The notes below the pieces were generated by a model. That model made no database searches, had not been told where the DNA came from, and worked only from the letters and a program-made list of their open reading frames with translations. Shown in pieces: positions 25,201 through 34,200 of a stretch of DNA of 64,000 nt. Source of the DNA: Chloroflexota bacterium. GTDB taxonomy: Bacteria; Chloroflexota; Anaerolineae; Anaerolineales; Villigracilaceae. Numbering within the stretch: position 1 is the stretch's first letter; every line of letters begins with the position of its first letter. The stretch is from NCBI GenBank assembly GCA_016234555.1, contig JACRBJ010000004.1:1-64000 (forward strand), written 5' to 3'. A program made the translations under genes and the position numbers.

Positions 25201-27658
25201 GTATATGCGCAGGTCCGTAGTAAACACGCTCGAACCCCTTGTTGCCTCCGACCAGGTAGTCCGCGAGCAAATCCTCAAATGTCTCGACGATCCAAATGAA
25301 TTAGTACGCAATGCCGCAGTCAGCGCACTCACAACCCTCGTCGCCTCCGATCAAGAAATCCGCGACCAAATCCTCAAACGCCTTGAAGATCCAGGTTCAG
25401 ATGTGTATAGTGCCGCAGTCAACGCGCTCATAACCCTCGTTGCCTCCGATCAAGAAATCCGCGACCAAATCCTCAAACGCCTCGACGACCAAAATGAATG
25501 GGTACGCAGATCCGTAGTCAGTGCGCTTGCGCCCCTCGTCGCCTCCGACACAGAAGTCCGCGACCAAATCCTCAAATGCCTCGACGACCAAAATGAATGG
25601 GTGCGCAGATCCGTAGTCAGTGCGCTTGCGCCCCTCGTCGCCTCCGACACAGAAGTCCGCGACCAAATCCTTAAACGCCTCGACGACCAAAATGAATGGG
25701 TGCGTAGTGCTGCAGTCAGCGCGCTCGCGGCCCTTGTCGCCTCTGATAAGGTAGTTCTTGATAGACTTGAAATTCAAGCGACAGAAGGAGATTGGCAGAT
25801 CAGAAAATCAACAGTGGAGGCATTGGCTCAATCCTTACATCATCCGCGACTCGTTGCGCCTATTACCGAAATACTTGACAACTCCCTAAATATATTGTTA
25901 GTTGAAAAGGAAAACCCCTTTATAAGAGAAGCCATCCCTGCGCTGAAACATCTTATTGCCTCCGATCAGGAAGTCCGCGCTCAAATCCTCAAATGCCTCA
26001 ACAATCCAGATTCAGGTGTTCGCAGTGCCGCAGTCAGCGCACTCGCATCCCTCGTCGCCTCCGACACAGAAGTCCGCGACCAAATCCTCAAATGCCTCGA
26101 CGATGAAAGCGAGTACGTGCGCCGTTCGGTATCCAGCGCGCTCGCGCCCCTTGCCGCCTCCGATCAAGAAGTCCGCGCTCAAATCCTCAAACGCCTTGAT
26201 GATCCAGATTCAGATGTTCGTAGTGCCGCAGTCAGCGCGCTCGCGCCCCTTGCCGCCTCCGATCAAGAAGTCCGCGCCCAAATCCTCAAACGCCTTGATG
26301 ATCCAGATTCAGATGTTCGTAGTGCCGCAGTCAGTGCGTTTGCGCCCCTTGCCGCCTCCGATCAAGAAGTCCGCGCTCAAATCCTCAAATGCCTTGATGA
26401 TCCAGATTCAGATGTTCGTAGTGCCGCAGTCAGCGCACTACTTTCTCTTGGTGTCACCGAACAAGAACTGGAGAGACTGATGGAAGGAAATTGGCGAATC
26501 AGTGCAGCATGGCTGGAGTTCCTAGCCAACATATATTATTTGCAATTGAAAGTGCCTGCCACCAAATTACCGGAAGCATCATCTGATATCCTCCGTTTCC
26601 TCAAACAGCTTAATGATGAAAATGAGGATGTACAAAGGTTTTTGTTTGGTTTTCTCGCTAGTCTCGCCACCTCCGATCAAGAAGTCCGCGCTCAAATCCT
26701 CAAACGCCTCGACAAAGAAAATTGGGATGTGCGCAGTTCCGCAGTCAACGCTCTCGCAACCTTCATCGCTCCCGGTCAGGAAGTTCATGATCAACCCTTC
26801 AAACGACTCGATAGTAAAATTGCAAACTTACGTCTTTTTGTATTCAGTACGCTCGCTTCCCTCGCTGCCACGGATGCGGAAGTCCGCGAGCAAACCCTCA
26901 AACACCTCGACAATGAAAACGAAAACGTGCGCAGTTCCGCAGTCAGTGCGCTCGCGCCCCTCGCCACCTCCGACAAGGAAGTCCGCGACCAAATCCTCAA
27001 ACATCTCGTTGATCAAAACGGCAGTGTAAGGAGAATTGCGTTTGAAACCTTGTATTCATCTGCATCGGAATATAAAACTATCACTTTGGATGAGATAAGA
27101 GATTTTTTATTATCTGAATTCTCTGATGTAAGCCTTATTGGAATTAGTGAAGTAAACAGAAATAGAAACCAGGAAATGAGAAAACACCTTGCCGGTCATT
27201 TGACAAAGGAGTATTTATTACCCTTATTGAAAAACCCCAGTTGGAAAATCCGCTTGGAAGCGACCTTGCTTTTGCTGAACAGATACCCCCATCCCCACCA
27301 GGAGATCATTGACCGAATCCTGAAATGTATGGATGACAAACGCGGATTGGAAAGTTTTCCCGCTCGCCTGTCTGCCGCCTCATACCTGATCAACAGGGAT
27401 GCATACAGCGCTCATGCAATTCAAGTCTGCCTCGATGCGTTAAAATATGGCACGGGCAAGTGGGATTACCTGCCAGAGAGTGGTGAGATTCGTAAGCAAG
27501 CCGCGCTCATCCTCGGTACGTTGGAGCCAGTCCGTTACGACCAAAGGGTCTACGATCAACTGTATAAATCCATGACATCAGATGAAGATGCTAAAGTACG
27601 CGATACAGCCTATGGCACACTGGTCAAATTGGCGCGGGCGAAGGAGTTTAAGCAATGA
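22241..27658 (+). CDS. NACHT NTPase with long HEAT-repeat array (bacterial STAND/NLR-like protein)
   Basis: 1805 aa. Residues 1-330: unrecognised, mostly helical region with a coiled-coil-like stretch and a short Asn/Gly-rich segment (NDVNNGNVIIGD). Residues about 390-700: NACHT module with Walker A GDPGSGKS (397-404), Walker B LVLFDGLDEVLD (Asp491, Asp494, Glu495), sensor FAMTSRFVGY, and the downstream NACHT helical motifs (SVRRLAANPLMLTMLALL; FLHLTFQEYFAGRAL). Residues about 906-1610: about 20 HEAT-like repeats of 33 residues (EVRDQILKCLDD-x4-VRRSVVSALAPLVASD), then further degenerate HEAT helices to the end. By family, such proteins are oligomerising sensors, many of them antiviral; here no effector enzyme domain is recognised. 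GAGGGA precedes ATG. It appears monocistronic. Confidence 0.93.
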   Translation: MADPFYITLAASLAIHFCENLLDATTRRVREKFSGDARKQALTSALREGLENSFAAFHLEDVDQDHFSTLFEKFIDQQNVVDEFAHLIDPRPNTPLDVELLRNEFNSLGFDDKTLAIFSFDPFIQQFGEEFYNAAAKQRELQGTIEIQLLHETIAQLGSINTHTERTAIAVEQTAAAADEISDLTERLLLGQAKMTELSAAMEQVATKGFEQVFVLLEKMLMALSKSGFGITINDVNNGNVIIGDSNRLENNVNRNTLEELQVEINRLRQNVISQEPSPETLQVIEKRYRQHIITWFEHLTFQGMMRTAQAISLPLEDVYVELRAVGEVPEAADTFSVEERRLLLEVKDEDEGAKQELLRHMDTLRRERWSRTTTVERKSISETLFKQDQRAFVILGDPGSGKSTLLHFLALVYARGAEAIQQKLKAPMQEVNRLPIFVPLAAFDDMLRTHPGLTLLEFLPIYFDRRRLIPGLAPLFQRALESGNALVLFDGLDEVLDATTRRYVANQVTAMMNEYAPRGVRFAMTSRFVGYREAPISGDVPHLSVLDFGTEEIKTFVHQWSHTYETWVQGGKESLESTRAAHQLEKDLLEDVNSISSVRRLAANPLMLTMLALLRRQVGKLPHRRIELYKRYMDTMIDNWVEARTAGEREHAIKISDPHQAESLLIPLAYWLQSSQPSGTASKAVIQNALTDICLREEGFDSDSVPRLKRKEAEEHARKFLLEMRNMSGLIVERGNDAFGFLHLTFQEYFAGRALAQMKAEDRWDAISPHLHDPRWREPILLCAGQLGIVEKRRADVSDFVRNIFQHEDSTEKDLHRNLLLVLSIAGDDVNLEPALIHELANQAVECLPTKVYTFANELINKLGQLVANDTAKAEICFSKIWDEQDSQLHTAAIKALETHLGNAAIREQILICLDDENWQVRISAVSALATLIAPDQVVRDKILKCLDDDENWQVRTSAVSALLPLITSDQEVHDQILKCFDDENEYMRRSVVNTLEPLVASDQVVREQILKCLDDPNELVRNAAVSALTTLVASDQEIRDQILKRLEDPGSDVYSAAVNALITLVASDQEIRDQILKRLDDQNEWVRRSVVSALAPLVASDTEVRDQILKCLDDQNEWVRRSVVSALAPLVASDTEVRDQILKRLDDQNEWVRSAAVSALAALVASDKVVLDRLEIQATEGDWQIRKSTVEALAQSLHHPRLVAPITEILDNSLNILLVEKENPFIREAIPALKHLIASDQEVRAQILKCLNNPDSGVRSAAVSALASLVASDTEVRDQILKCLDDESEYVRRSVSSALAPLAASDQEVRAQILKRLDDPDSDVRSAAVSALAPLAASDQEVRAQILKRLDDPDSDVRSAAVSAFAPLAASDQEVRAQILKCLDDPDSDVRSAAVSALLSLGVTEQELERLMEGNWRISAAWLEFLANIYYLQLKVPATKLPEASSDILRFLKQLNDENEDVQRFLFGFLASLATSDQEVRAQILKRLDKENWDVRSSAVNALATFIAPGQEVHDQPFKRLDSKIANLRLFVFSTLASLAATDAEVREQTLKHLDNENENVRSSAVSALAPLATSDKEVRDQILKHLVDQNGSVRRIAFETLYSSASEYKTITLDEIRDFLLSEFSDVSLIGISEVNRNRNQEMRKHLAGHLTKEYLLPLLKNPSWKIRLEATLLLLNRYPHPHQEIIDRILKCMDDKRGLESFPARLSAASYLINRDAYSAHAIQVCLDALKYGTGKWDYLPESGEIRKQAALILGTLEPVRYDQRVYDQLYKSMTSDEDAKVRDTAYGTLVKLARAKEFKQ
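24956..27060 (+). repeat. Tandem 99-bp HEAT-repeat coding array
   Basis: Inside the NACHT gene. Near-identical 99-bp units: 25454, 25553 and 25652 (first two differ at three positions by eye), and 26168, 26267, 26366 (first two differ at about four). More diverged units start at 24956, 25055, 25157, 25256, 25355, 25970 and 26069. Two non-repeat insertions (about 25751-25969 and 26465-26670) divide the array. Confidence 0.9.
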
Positions 27659-27664
27659 AAAAAG

Positions 27665-27700
27665 ACTTCCGAAGCGCTTGCGCGAGACTTCGGAAGTTTG
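27665..27700. terminator. Bidirectional terminator hairpin
   Basis: ACTTCCGAAG / CTTCGGAAGT (27665-27674 with 27688-27697), 13-base loop, A-tract on the left and T-rich on the right, between the convergent NACHT and NBR1-Ig genes. Confidence 0.75.
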
Positions 27701-27703
27701 GTA

Positions 27704-28534
27704 TTACGGTGTTGTCGGTGTTGGAGTTTCCGTCGGCGTGGGGGCGTCTGTGGGAACCTCGATAGTGGGTGTTGGGGTGTATGTGGCTGTAACCACAATG
27801 ACAACCGGCGTCACGGTAGGTGTATAGGTCCTGGTTGGCGTATTGCTGATTGTACCGGTAGGTGTCGGGGTGACTGAGCCGGTGGCGGTGGCGCTGTTCT
27901 TGATTACCACGGTCAACTCATCTCCAAATTGTTGTCCCTTGTCGTTGGTCAGCTTCCACCTGCCGGTGATCGTCCCAGCGGCGGAGGAGGAAGTGAGCAC
28001 GACCGAAATATCCACAGATTCACCCGGGTTCACCGCTTTGTTGATCGGGGTCGACTTTCCGCCGAGGCTGTCACCGGAGACGAAGGTGAGTTGGTAGGTT
28101 GCTGTCCAGGCGCAGGTGCCGGTGTTGGAAACCTTCCAGGTCTTGGTGAAGGATTGCCCGGCGGCGACAACAGTCCCATCGGGGATGGTCACATCGCTGA
28201 CGTAAACGGCGTTGTCACAGACGGAGACAGATCCCGCTGTCGGCTTGAGGGTCGGCAGTTGAAGCGGGGTCTGCTGGGCGGTTGGGCTGAGGAGCGGCGG
28301 CAGGGTGGGACTCGGCAGGCTTGTCGCGGGAGTCGGTGTCGCCACGAAGGTCCCAGATTGAAGGGTTTGTTGGGCGGCAACCGTCGCGGCGGCATTGGTG
28401 TAGATCGCCTCCACTTCGACGACGGGGTCTTCCGCCTTGCCTCCGCTAAAGGAAAGCATGAGCAGCGTAAATCCGCCGAAGACGAGGACCGCAACGCCTG
28501 CCCACATCAAAATTGTTCTTGTTTTCGTATCCAT
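27704..28534 (-). CDS. Membrane-anchored protein with NBR1-type Ig-like domain
   Basis: 276 aa. N-terminal transmembrane anchor (ILMWAGVAVLVFGGFTLLML), a Pro/Thr linker of about 60 residues, then about 110 residues matching the Ig-like fold of the NBR1 central (four-Trp) domain: VSDVTIPDGTVV, FTKTWKVSNTGTCAW, NPGESVDISV, GRWKLTND. The C-terminal 60 residues are again Pro/Thr-rich (TPTPT). It is expected outside the cell membrane; the domain is thought to mediate binding, not catalysis. AAGGAG precedes the ATG. Confidence 0.85.
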   Translation of the reverse strand: MDTKTRTILMWAGVAVLVFGGFTLLMLSFSGGKAEDPVVEVEAIYTNAAATVAAQQTLQSGTFVATPTPATSLPSPTLPPLLSPTAQQTPLQLPTLKPTAGSVSVCDNAVYVSDVTIPDGTVVAAGQSFTKTWKVSNTGTCAWTATYQLTFVSGDSLGGKSTPINKAVNPGESVDISVVLTSSSAAGTITGRWKLTNDKGQQFGDELTVVIKNSATATGSVTPTPTGTISNTPTRTYTPTVTPVVIVVTATYTPTPTIEVPTDAPTPTETPTPTTP

Positions 28535-28640
28535 TCTTTGTATTTTCTCCTTGTACAGGGCGGGAATTATAGTGGAAAGGGAATATCATGCAGGAATCGA
28601 TTCGCCTACGAATACCCTACCCTGCGTAAATTTATACCAT

Positions 28641-28678
28641 GACTCGCCAATTTGCTGAATCGCTGATTCGCTGAATCC
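28641..28678. repeat. GATTCAGC-type degenerate repeat, inverted copy
   Basis: GCTGAATC/GCTGATTC words in tandem upstream of rlmN, the reverse complement of those at 4331-4396. Confidence 0.5.
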
Positions 28679-28685
28679 TTTGGAG

Positions 28686-28691
28686 TAAAAT
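28686..28691 (+). promoter_or_regulatory. -10 box six bases before the start codon
   Basis: TAAAAT, six bases, ATG 28698 of rlmN; no Shine-Dalgarno. Confidence 0.55.
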
Positions 28692-28697
28692 CAACTC

Positions 28698-29786
28698 ATG
28701 CTTATTTATGACCTCGACCTCCCCGCACTTGCCGAACTGCTAAAATCCTGGGACGAGCCTGCCTACCGCGCAAAGCAAATCTGGCAGGGACTTTACCAGC
28801 ATCTTTACAACTCACCCGACCAGTTCACAAACCTGTCCAAACCCCTGCGCGAGCGAATGACGGCGGAATTCAACTTCTCTCCTTTCAAAATCAAAACCTA
28901 TCTCGACTCGTCGGACGGCTTCACGCGCAAAACGCTGTTTGAACTTCCCGATGGGAATTTGATCGAAGCCGTGCTGATGCGCTATGGCGATCCCGCTGAC
29001 GACCCACAAATGTCGACCTCTGAAACGAACCGACGCGGCGCGAAGAATCGCCGCACGCTTTGCATTTCCACGCAGGCGGGCTGCGCCATGGGATGCGTCT
29101 TCTGCGCGACAGGTCAAATGGGCTTCAAGCGGAATCTGTCCAGCGGCGAGATCGTGGCGCAGGTCATGTACTACGCCCAAATGCTCAAGGCGGCGGATGA
29201 AGTTGTCAGCAATGTGGTGTTCATGGGCATGGGAGAACCCTTCCACAACTACGAGAACGTCATGGCTGCCATTGATCGACTCAACGACCCCGATGGATTC
29301 AAATTCGGCGCGCGGCGTTTTACCATCTCGACGGTTGGTCTTGTCCCCCAGATTCGGCGCTTCGCCGACGAAGGACGTCAGGTGAACCTTGCCATCTCTC
29401 TCCATGCCGCAACCGATGTGGAACGCCTCGCCATCATGCCGGTCAACAAAAAATACAACATCGAGGAAGTCATCGAGGCCTGCAAGTATTACGTCGAAAA
29501 GACCCATCGCCGCGTGACCTTCGAGTGGGCGCTCATCAACGGAGTTAACGACTCACCCGAAGTGGCTCGGCAACTTGCGGCGCGGCTCAAAGGGATGCTT
29601 TGCCACGTCAACGCAATCCCCCTCAACCCCACCAACGGCTACAGCGGCGCAGCAACCGACCGTCAGCGGGCGGCAATTTTCAAGGAGATGTTGGAGCAGG
29701 CTGGGGTCGGGTGCACGATCCGCATGAGGCGCGGAGTGGACATCCAGGCGGGATGCGGTCAACTGGCTGGGAGTTTGCTCTTGTGA
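28698..29786 (+). CDS. rlmN: 23S rRNA/tRNA adenine-C2 methyltransferase RlmN
   Basis: 362 aa. Radical SAM cysteines Cys129, Cys133, Cys136 (CAMGCVFC), preceded by TLCISTQAG; MGMGEPFHNYENV; and the second essential Cys353 in DIQAGCGQL, which is transiently methylated in the RlmN mechanism. The enzyme methylates A2503 of 23S rRNA and A37 of some tRNAs. Length and all motifs are intact. Single gene with a start-proximal promoter. Confidence 0.96.
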   Translation: MLIYDLDLPALAELLKSWDEPAYRAKQIWQGLYQHLYNSPDQFTNLSKPLRERMTAEFNFSPFKIKTYLDSSDGFTRKTLFELPDGNLIEAVLMRYGDPADDPQMSTSETNRRGAKNRRTLCISTQAGCAMGCVFCATGQMGFKRNLSSGEIVAQVMYYAQMLKAADEVVSNVVFMGMGEPFHNYENVMAAIDRLNDPDGFKFGARRFTISTVGLVPQIRRFADEGRQVNLAISLHAATDVERLAIMPVNKKYNIEEVIEACKYYVEKTHRRVTFEWALINGVNDSPEVARQLAARLKGMLCHVNAIPLNPTNGYSGAATDRQRAAIFKEMLEQAGVGCTIRMRRGVDIQAGCGQLAGSLLL

Positions 29787-29845
29787 TTTTGACGGCAAGT
29801 TGCCGGACTCCAGAATAATAAACTGGCTACGCGCAAATCAAGCAA

Positions 29846-30448
29846 ATGAAGATTTTTGTCTCCACGGGCGTTAATACTACAAAAGGAATGGGCACAGCCG
29901 AAACGTCACAGGTGATCGAGAAATGTCTTGCCGGGGATGAGCAGGCAATTGAACGGTTTGTGTCCGCGCACAAAACGGACGTGTTCAGGCTGGCTCTGTC
30001 CATCGTGCAGGATGTCACCACAGCCAACGAAATCGCCCAGGAGACGTTCATCGCCGCGCTTAAGTCGCTGCGCACCTATCGGGAGAAATCCTCGCTCAAG
30101 GCATGGCTCTACACCATCGCGCTCAACACCAGCCGCAGTCATTTGCGAAGGCAAAGGGCGCTCGACAAACTACGGACGACATTGACCTCGATCCTGCGCG
30201 CGGATTCGCAGAGACAGTCCACGCCTGAGGATGCGATCATCCAAAGTGAGAAGGAAAAAGCCATCTGGAAGGCGCTCAACGGACTGGACGAAAAACATCG
30301 CACGGTGATGGTGTTGAGATATTTTCAAGAACTGACTGTGGCGGAGATCGCCGAAATCCTGTCCATCAGCGAAGGGACGATCCACTCCCGCCTGCACACC
30401 GCCCGCGACAGGCTGCGAAACGCGCTGATGTCGCTTCATGGAGAATAG
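29846..30448 (+). CDS. ECF-type RNA polymerase sigma factor
   Basis: 200 aa. Region 2 (FRLALSIVQDVTTANEIAQETFIAALKSL, with the DVTTANEIAQ core-binding helix) and region 4 (LDEKHRTVMVLRYFQELTVAEIAEILSISEGTIHSRLHTAR) are complete; region 3 is absent, as in ECF factors. The next gene, 6 bases on, is its probable anti-sigma factor. Start uncertain: ATG 29846 or 29888 (MGTAETS); neither has a well-spaced Shine-Dalgarno. Confidence 0.92.
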   Translation: MKIFVSTGVNTTKGMGTAETSQVIEKCLAGDEQAIERFVSAHKTDVFRLALSIVQDVTTANEIAQETFIAALKSLRTYREKSSLKAWLYTIALNTSRSHLRRQRALDKLRTTLTSILRADSQRQSTPEDAIIQSEKEKAIWKALNGLDEKHRTVMVLRYFQELTVAEIAEILSISEGTIHSRLHTARDRLRNALMSLHGE

Positions 30449-30454
30449 AACGAG

Positions 30455-31093
30455 ATGCAAATTTCACATGCGGAAGCCCACACGTTAATTCAACAATCCT
30501 TCGACGATTCGCTGCCGCGGGAAGAGGAAAACGCGCTGACCGTTCACCTGCAAACCTGTCCCGAATGCAGTTCCTACCGGGACGAACTCAGGGATGTGGA
30601 ATACACCCTGCGCTCCACGATGAACAAGCATTGGGGACTTACTCCCGTCCTAAGCATGGACGTCGTCACCGGGAAGGTCAACTCACACGGCAGGCTGGGA
30701 CTACAACTGGCGACGATCAGCCTGACAGTCATGCTGGTCGTGGTCAGCGCGTGGCGGTTGATAAACTCAAACATCACCCCGGCAAACTTAACGCCGCCAC
30801 AAGTATCGCCCATCCCAACCCCTTCGACGCAAATGACCAGCACCCGCGCCCTTGCCTCGAACTGTGAGGAGATCGCGTACACTGTACGGGAGGGAGATAC
30901 GCTGGCAGGCATCGCCGCCATGTTTTCCACCTCCGTCGAAACCATTGCGGATTGGAACAACCTTCAGTCTGACCTGCTCAAAGCCGGCAGTGAAATCACA
31001 GTTCCCGTTTGTTTCACTCCATCGGCTACCGCCCATCCCGCAACTTTTACGGTGACATTCTCCCCTGCCCCACTCACAGCGTCGTCACCTTGA
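30455..31093 (+). CDS. Membrane anti-sigma factor with zinc-finger and external LysM domain
   Basis: 212 aa. Cytoplasmic N-terminus with a ZAS-type motif (HLQTCPECSSY, with an upstream His in SHAEAH). One transmembrane helix at about 80-98 (LQLATISLTVMLVVVSAWRL). After a Pro/Thr spacer, a LysM domain (YTVREGDTLAGIAAMF ... AGSEITVPV) at about 140-185. By family the ZAS domain sequesters the ECF sigma encoded just upstream; a LysM domain would bind peptidoglycan or chitin-like glycan, so the pair may sense cell-wall state. The sensing role is inference. Confidence 0.87.
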   Translation: MQISHAEAHTLIQQSFDDSLPREEENALTVHLQTCPECSSYRDELRDVEYTLRSTMNKHWGLTPVLSMDVVTGKVNSHGRLGLQLATISLTVMLVVVSAWRLINSNITPANLTPPQVSPIPTPSTQMTSTRALASNCEEIAYTVREGDTLAGIAAMFSTSVETIADWNNLQSDLLKAGSEITVPVCFTPSATAHPATFTVTFSPAPLTASSP

Positions 31094-31226
31094 AATCAAA
31101 TTGTCATAGTGCCTACGCGCAAGGTTGAAATTATCCTGTTATAATCGCGCTCATATCGCACTAAACATTTGAGCATATCATTACGTTTTGTGTAATACTT
31201 CATTTCCACGTATCAGGTGAACCCAA

Positions 31227-34200
31227 ATGGATTCAAAACAAAACTGGCTTGAACGACCCATCCATCCCGCCTTTCCCAAACTGACCTATGAGATCGCGAT
31301 CTTCGCGGCGGTCATCCTGTTTGCAATCATCACACGCTTTTACATGCTCGAGGCGCGCGTCATGAGTCACGACGAAAGTTTGCACACATACTTCTCGTGG
31401 CTGCTCTATCGCGGGCAGGGCTACGAACATTCGCCCATGATGCACGGACCGCTCCAGTTCCATATGGTGGCGCTCACTTACTTTTTGTTTGGCTCAAACG
31501 ATTTCACGTCTCGCATACCAGCAGCGCTGTTTAGCATCGCCATTGTTTGGATGGTCTGGTATTGGCGCAGATACCTCGGCAAGTGGGGTGCGCTGATCGC
31601 AGGTTTCCTGCTGGTCATTTCGCCGTACATGCTTTATTACGGGCGCTATGTCCGCAACGAATCTTTTGTTGGTTTATCCGGCATCATCATGTTGTATGCC
31701 ATGCTTCGGCATCTCGAAGTCGGCGGCAAAAAATATCTGCTGATGCTCGCCGCCGCGCTTGCCCTGCACTACCTGACAAAGGAAACATCCTTTATTTATA
31801 CAGCCCAGGCGCTGCTCTTCCTGGCGATTTATTTCATCGCCCAAGTCACACGCCGCCCGTGGAAGGATTCAGAAAAGGATTACCGTTCCTTCATTATCGC
31901 GCTTGGGGTTGCCGTTCTGTTTGCAGGACTCGCCGTCGGGTATGGACTTTATATCCGTGATACCGCCACTCCCGCCGGCGCTGAGACCGCCATGCCGAGC
32001 AACCCGTTGGGCGAATCACCCCTCGCCCAACCCACAGGGGATTCTTTTCCCATCATTCTGGCTGTCCTCGCTGTGGCAGCGCTGGTGGCGCTGGTCTTCG
32101 CCGCAGTCTTTCTCGTCTCCGGCTACACTTGGGAAAAGATCCGCAACGAGCGCTCGTTCGACCTGCTCATGGTCTGCGGGACGATTGTGTTGCCGCAGTT
32201 ATCCCCTCTCCTGGTCGCCTTGTGGAACGCAGCAGGCGCCGAGTTTGGATGGACGAAAGTTGTCATCCCCACCACCGCATCCGAGGTGATCGGCTTGACA
32301 GGGCACGACATATTAATCACTGCAATATGTCTGGCTATCGTGTCCATCCTCGCCGCCGTGGCTGGCTGGCTCTGGAACAGGGAAAAATGGTGGCAGACCG
32401 CACTGGTTTTCTGGACGCCTTTCACCATTTTTTATACGACCGTCTTCACGAAAGGCGCCGGCTTCTTCACCGGCATCATCGGCTCGCTCGGCTACTGGAT
32501 CGTGCAACAGGATGTACAGCGCGGCAGCCAGCCCTGGTATTTCTACGTGCTGATCCAGATTCCGATCTATGAATTCCTCCCCGCCCTGGGTTTGATCCTC
32601 GCCATCATCCTTGGTCTGCGCCGAAAGCCCGCCCCCAATCCCAAACCCAAGGGCAGGGATGAAATCCTCGACCTGTTGAACGAATCAGAGATCGAGGAAT
32701 CCGAAGAGAAGAATTTTCCCAATACCTTCAGCCTGCTGGTGTGGTGGAGTATTAGCAGCGTGATCGTGTTCACATATGCAGGCGAAAGAATGCCCTGGCT
32801 GACCCTTCACATGGCGTGGCCCATGATCCTGATCACAGGCTGGGCTCTGGGACGAATCATCGATACAACCGACCTGTCGAGGTGGAAGGAACAGCTCGTT
32901 CCGCTCACGCTCGCCGCAGTCGCCATATTCATCGTCAGCGTGACGGGAACGATCCTCGCGTTGAACGGACCCATCCCCCCGTTCCAGGGAAAGGAACTGG
33001 CGCAACTACAAGCCACCAGCACCTTCCTCCTGCCGCTTTTTGCAGCCATCTTTAGCGCAGTGGGCGTGGTCTATCTCTTCCGCGAGTGGACGTTCCAGCA
33101 GGTCCGGCATGTATTCGCACTGGTCTTCTTTGCGCTCCTCGCCGTGTTGACCGCGCGCGCCGCATTCCGCGCCTCGTACATCACCTACGACCAGGCGACA
33201 GAATACCTCGTCTATGCTCATGGGGCATCGGGCATCAAGGAAGTCATCGCACAGGCGGCTGAAATCTCGGAGCGCACCACGGGCGGCTTGGGAGTCCCGC
33301 TTGCCTACGACGCCAGCGCGCCCGATACGGGCGTCTCCTGGCCCTTCGTCTGGTACCTGCGCGACTTCACCCAGCAAACCTCCTTCGACCAGCCCACCCG
33401 CTCCCTGCGCGACTCGATGGTCGTCATCGTGGACGAAAAGAACTTCGACAAGATCGAGCCCGCGCTCGGTCCCGGCTTCTACCGCATGGACTACATCCGC
33501 ATGTGGTGGCCCATGCAGGATTATTTCAGTCTTTCCTACGAGCGCGGAAAAAGCACACTGAGCATCGACCCGTCATTTGCCGCCGTGCTGGACACGGAAC
33601 AGGTGGACAATTCCCTGCGGGAAACGTTCCAAAGCCAGAACCAGTTTCTGTCGTCAAAAGCAAAAATCAAAGTGGAACAACCCGGCAAAAAGTGGAAGAT
33701 CGAGGATTCGGGAATTGAGTATGAAGTTCAAAACGAGGGGCAGACGATCAACGCTTATTTCTACGGACCTTTTCCGGAGGACTATGCATGTAAGGGGTTG
33801 TTGAGCGTATACAAATTGAACAAAGCGAGGGATTACACCCCCCTGTGCGAGGCGTTCACCAACGACGCAGTCCGCGCAGGCATTATCCAAATCTGGCTCA
33901 ATCGTGATTACACAAAATACGCCGAAGCCAAGGGGCGCGCGGACCTGACTCTCACCACCTGGAATCCCGCAGATAAGATGCGGTTGTATATCAGTCAGGA
34001 TGTTGCAGCGAAAATCTGGAATTACGGCATCGCGCCGGCGGTCGTCCAGCCAGTCGAAGACCCAACGGAGAAAAAATACGTCCCGCTCGCAGCTGACATT
34101 GTTCTGGATGTCTCGATGGAAAATCCGCTTGGGCTGAATGCGCCGCGTTCGCTTGCCTTTGCGAAGGACGGCACCATGTACGTGGCGGATTCGCGCAACC

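Noticed and set aside
24956..27060. Direct repeats resembling a CRISPR or satellite array
   Set aside because: The 99-bp units are in frame, translate to HEAT helices without interruption and have no spacers.
21315..28534. Multi-gene defence island around the NACHT gene
   Set aside because: Neighbours are a HAD phosphatase and an Ig-like surface protein with separate signals and opposite strand downstream; nothing else defence-like is adjacent.
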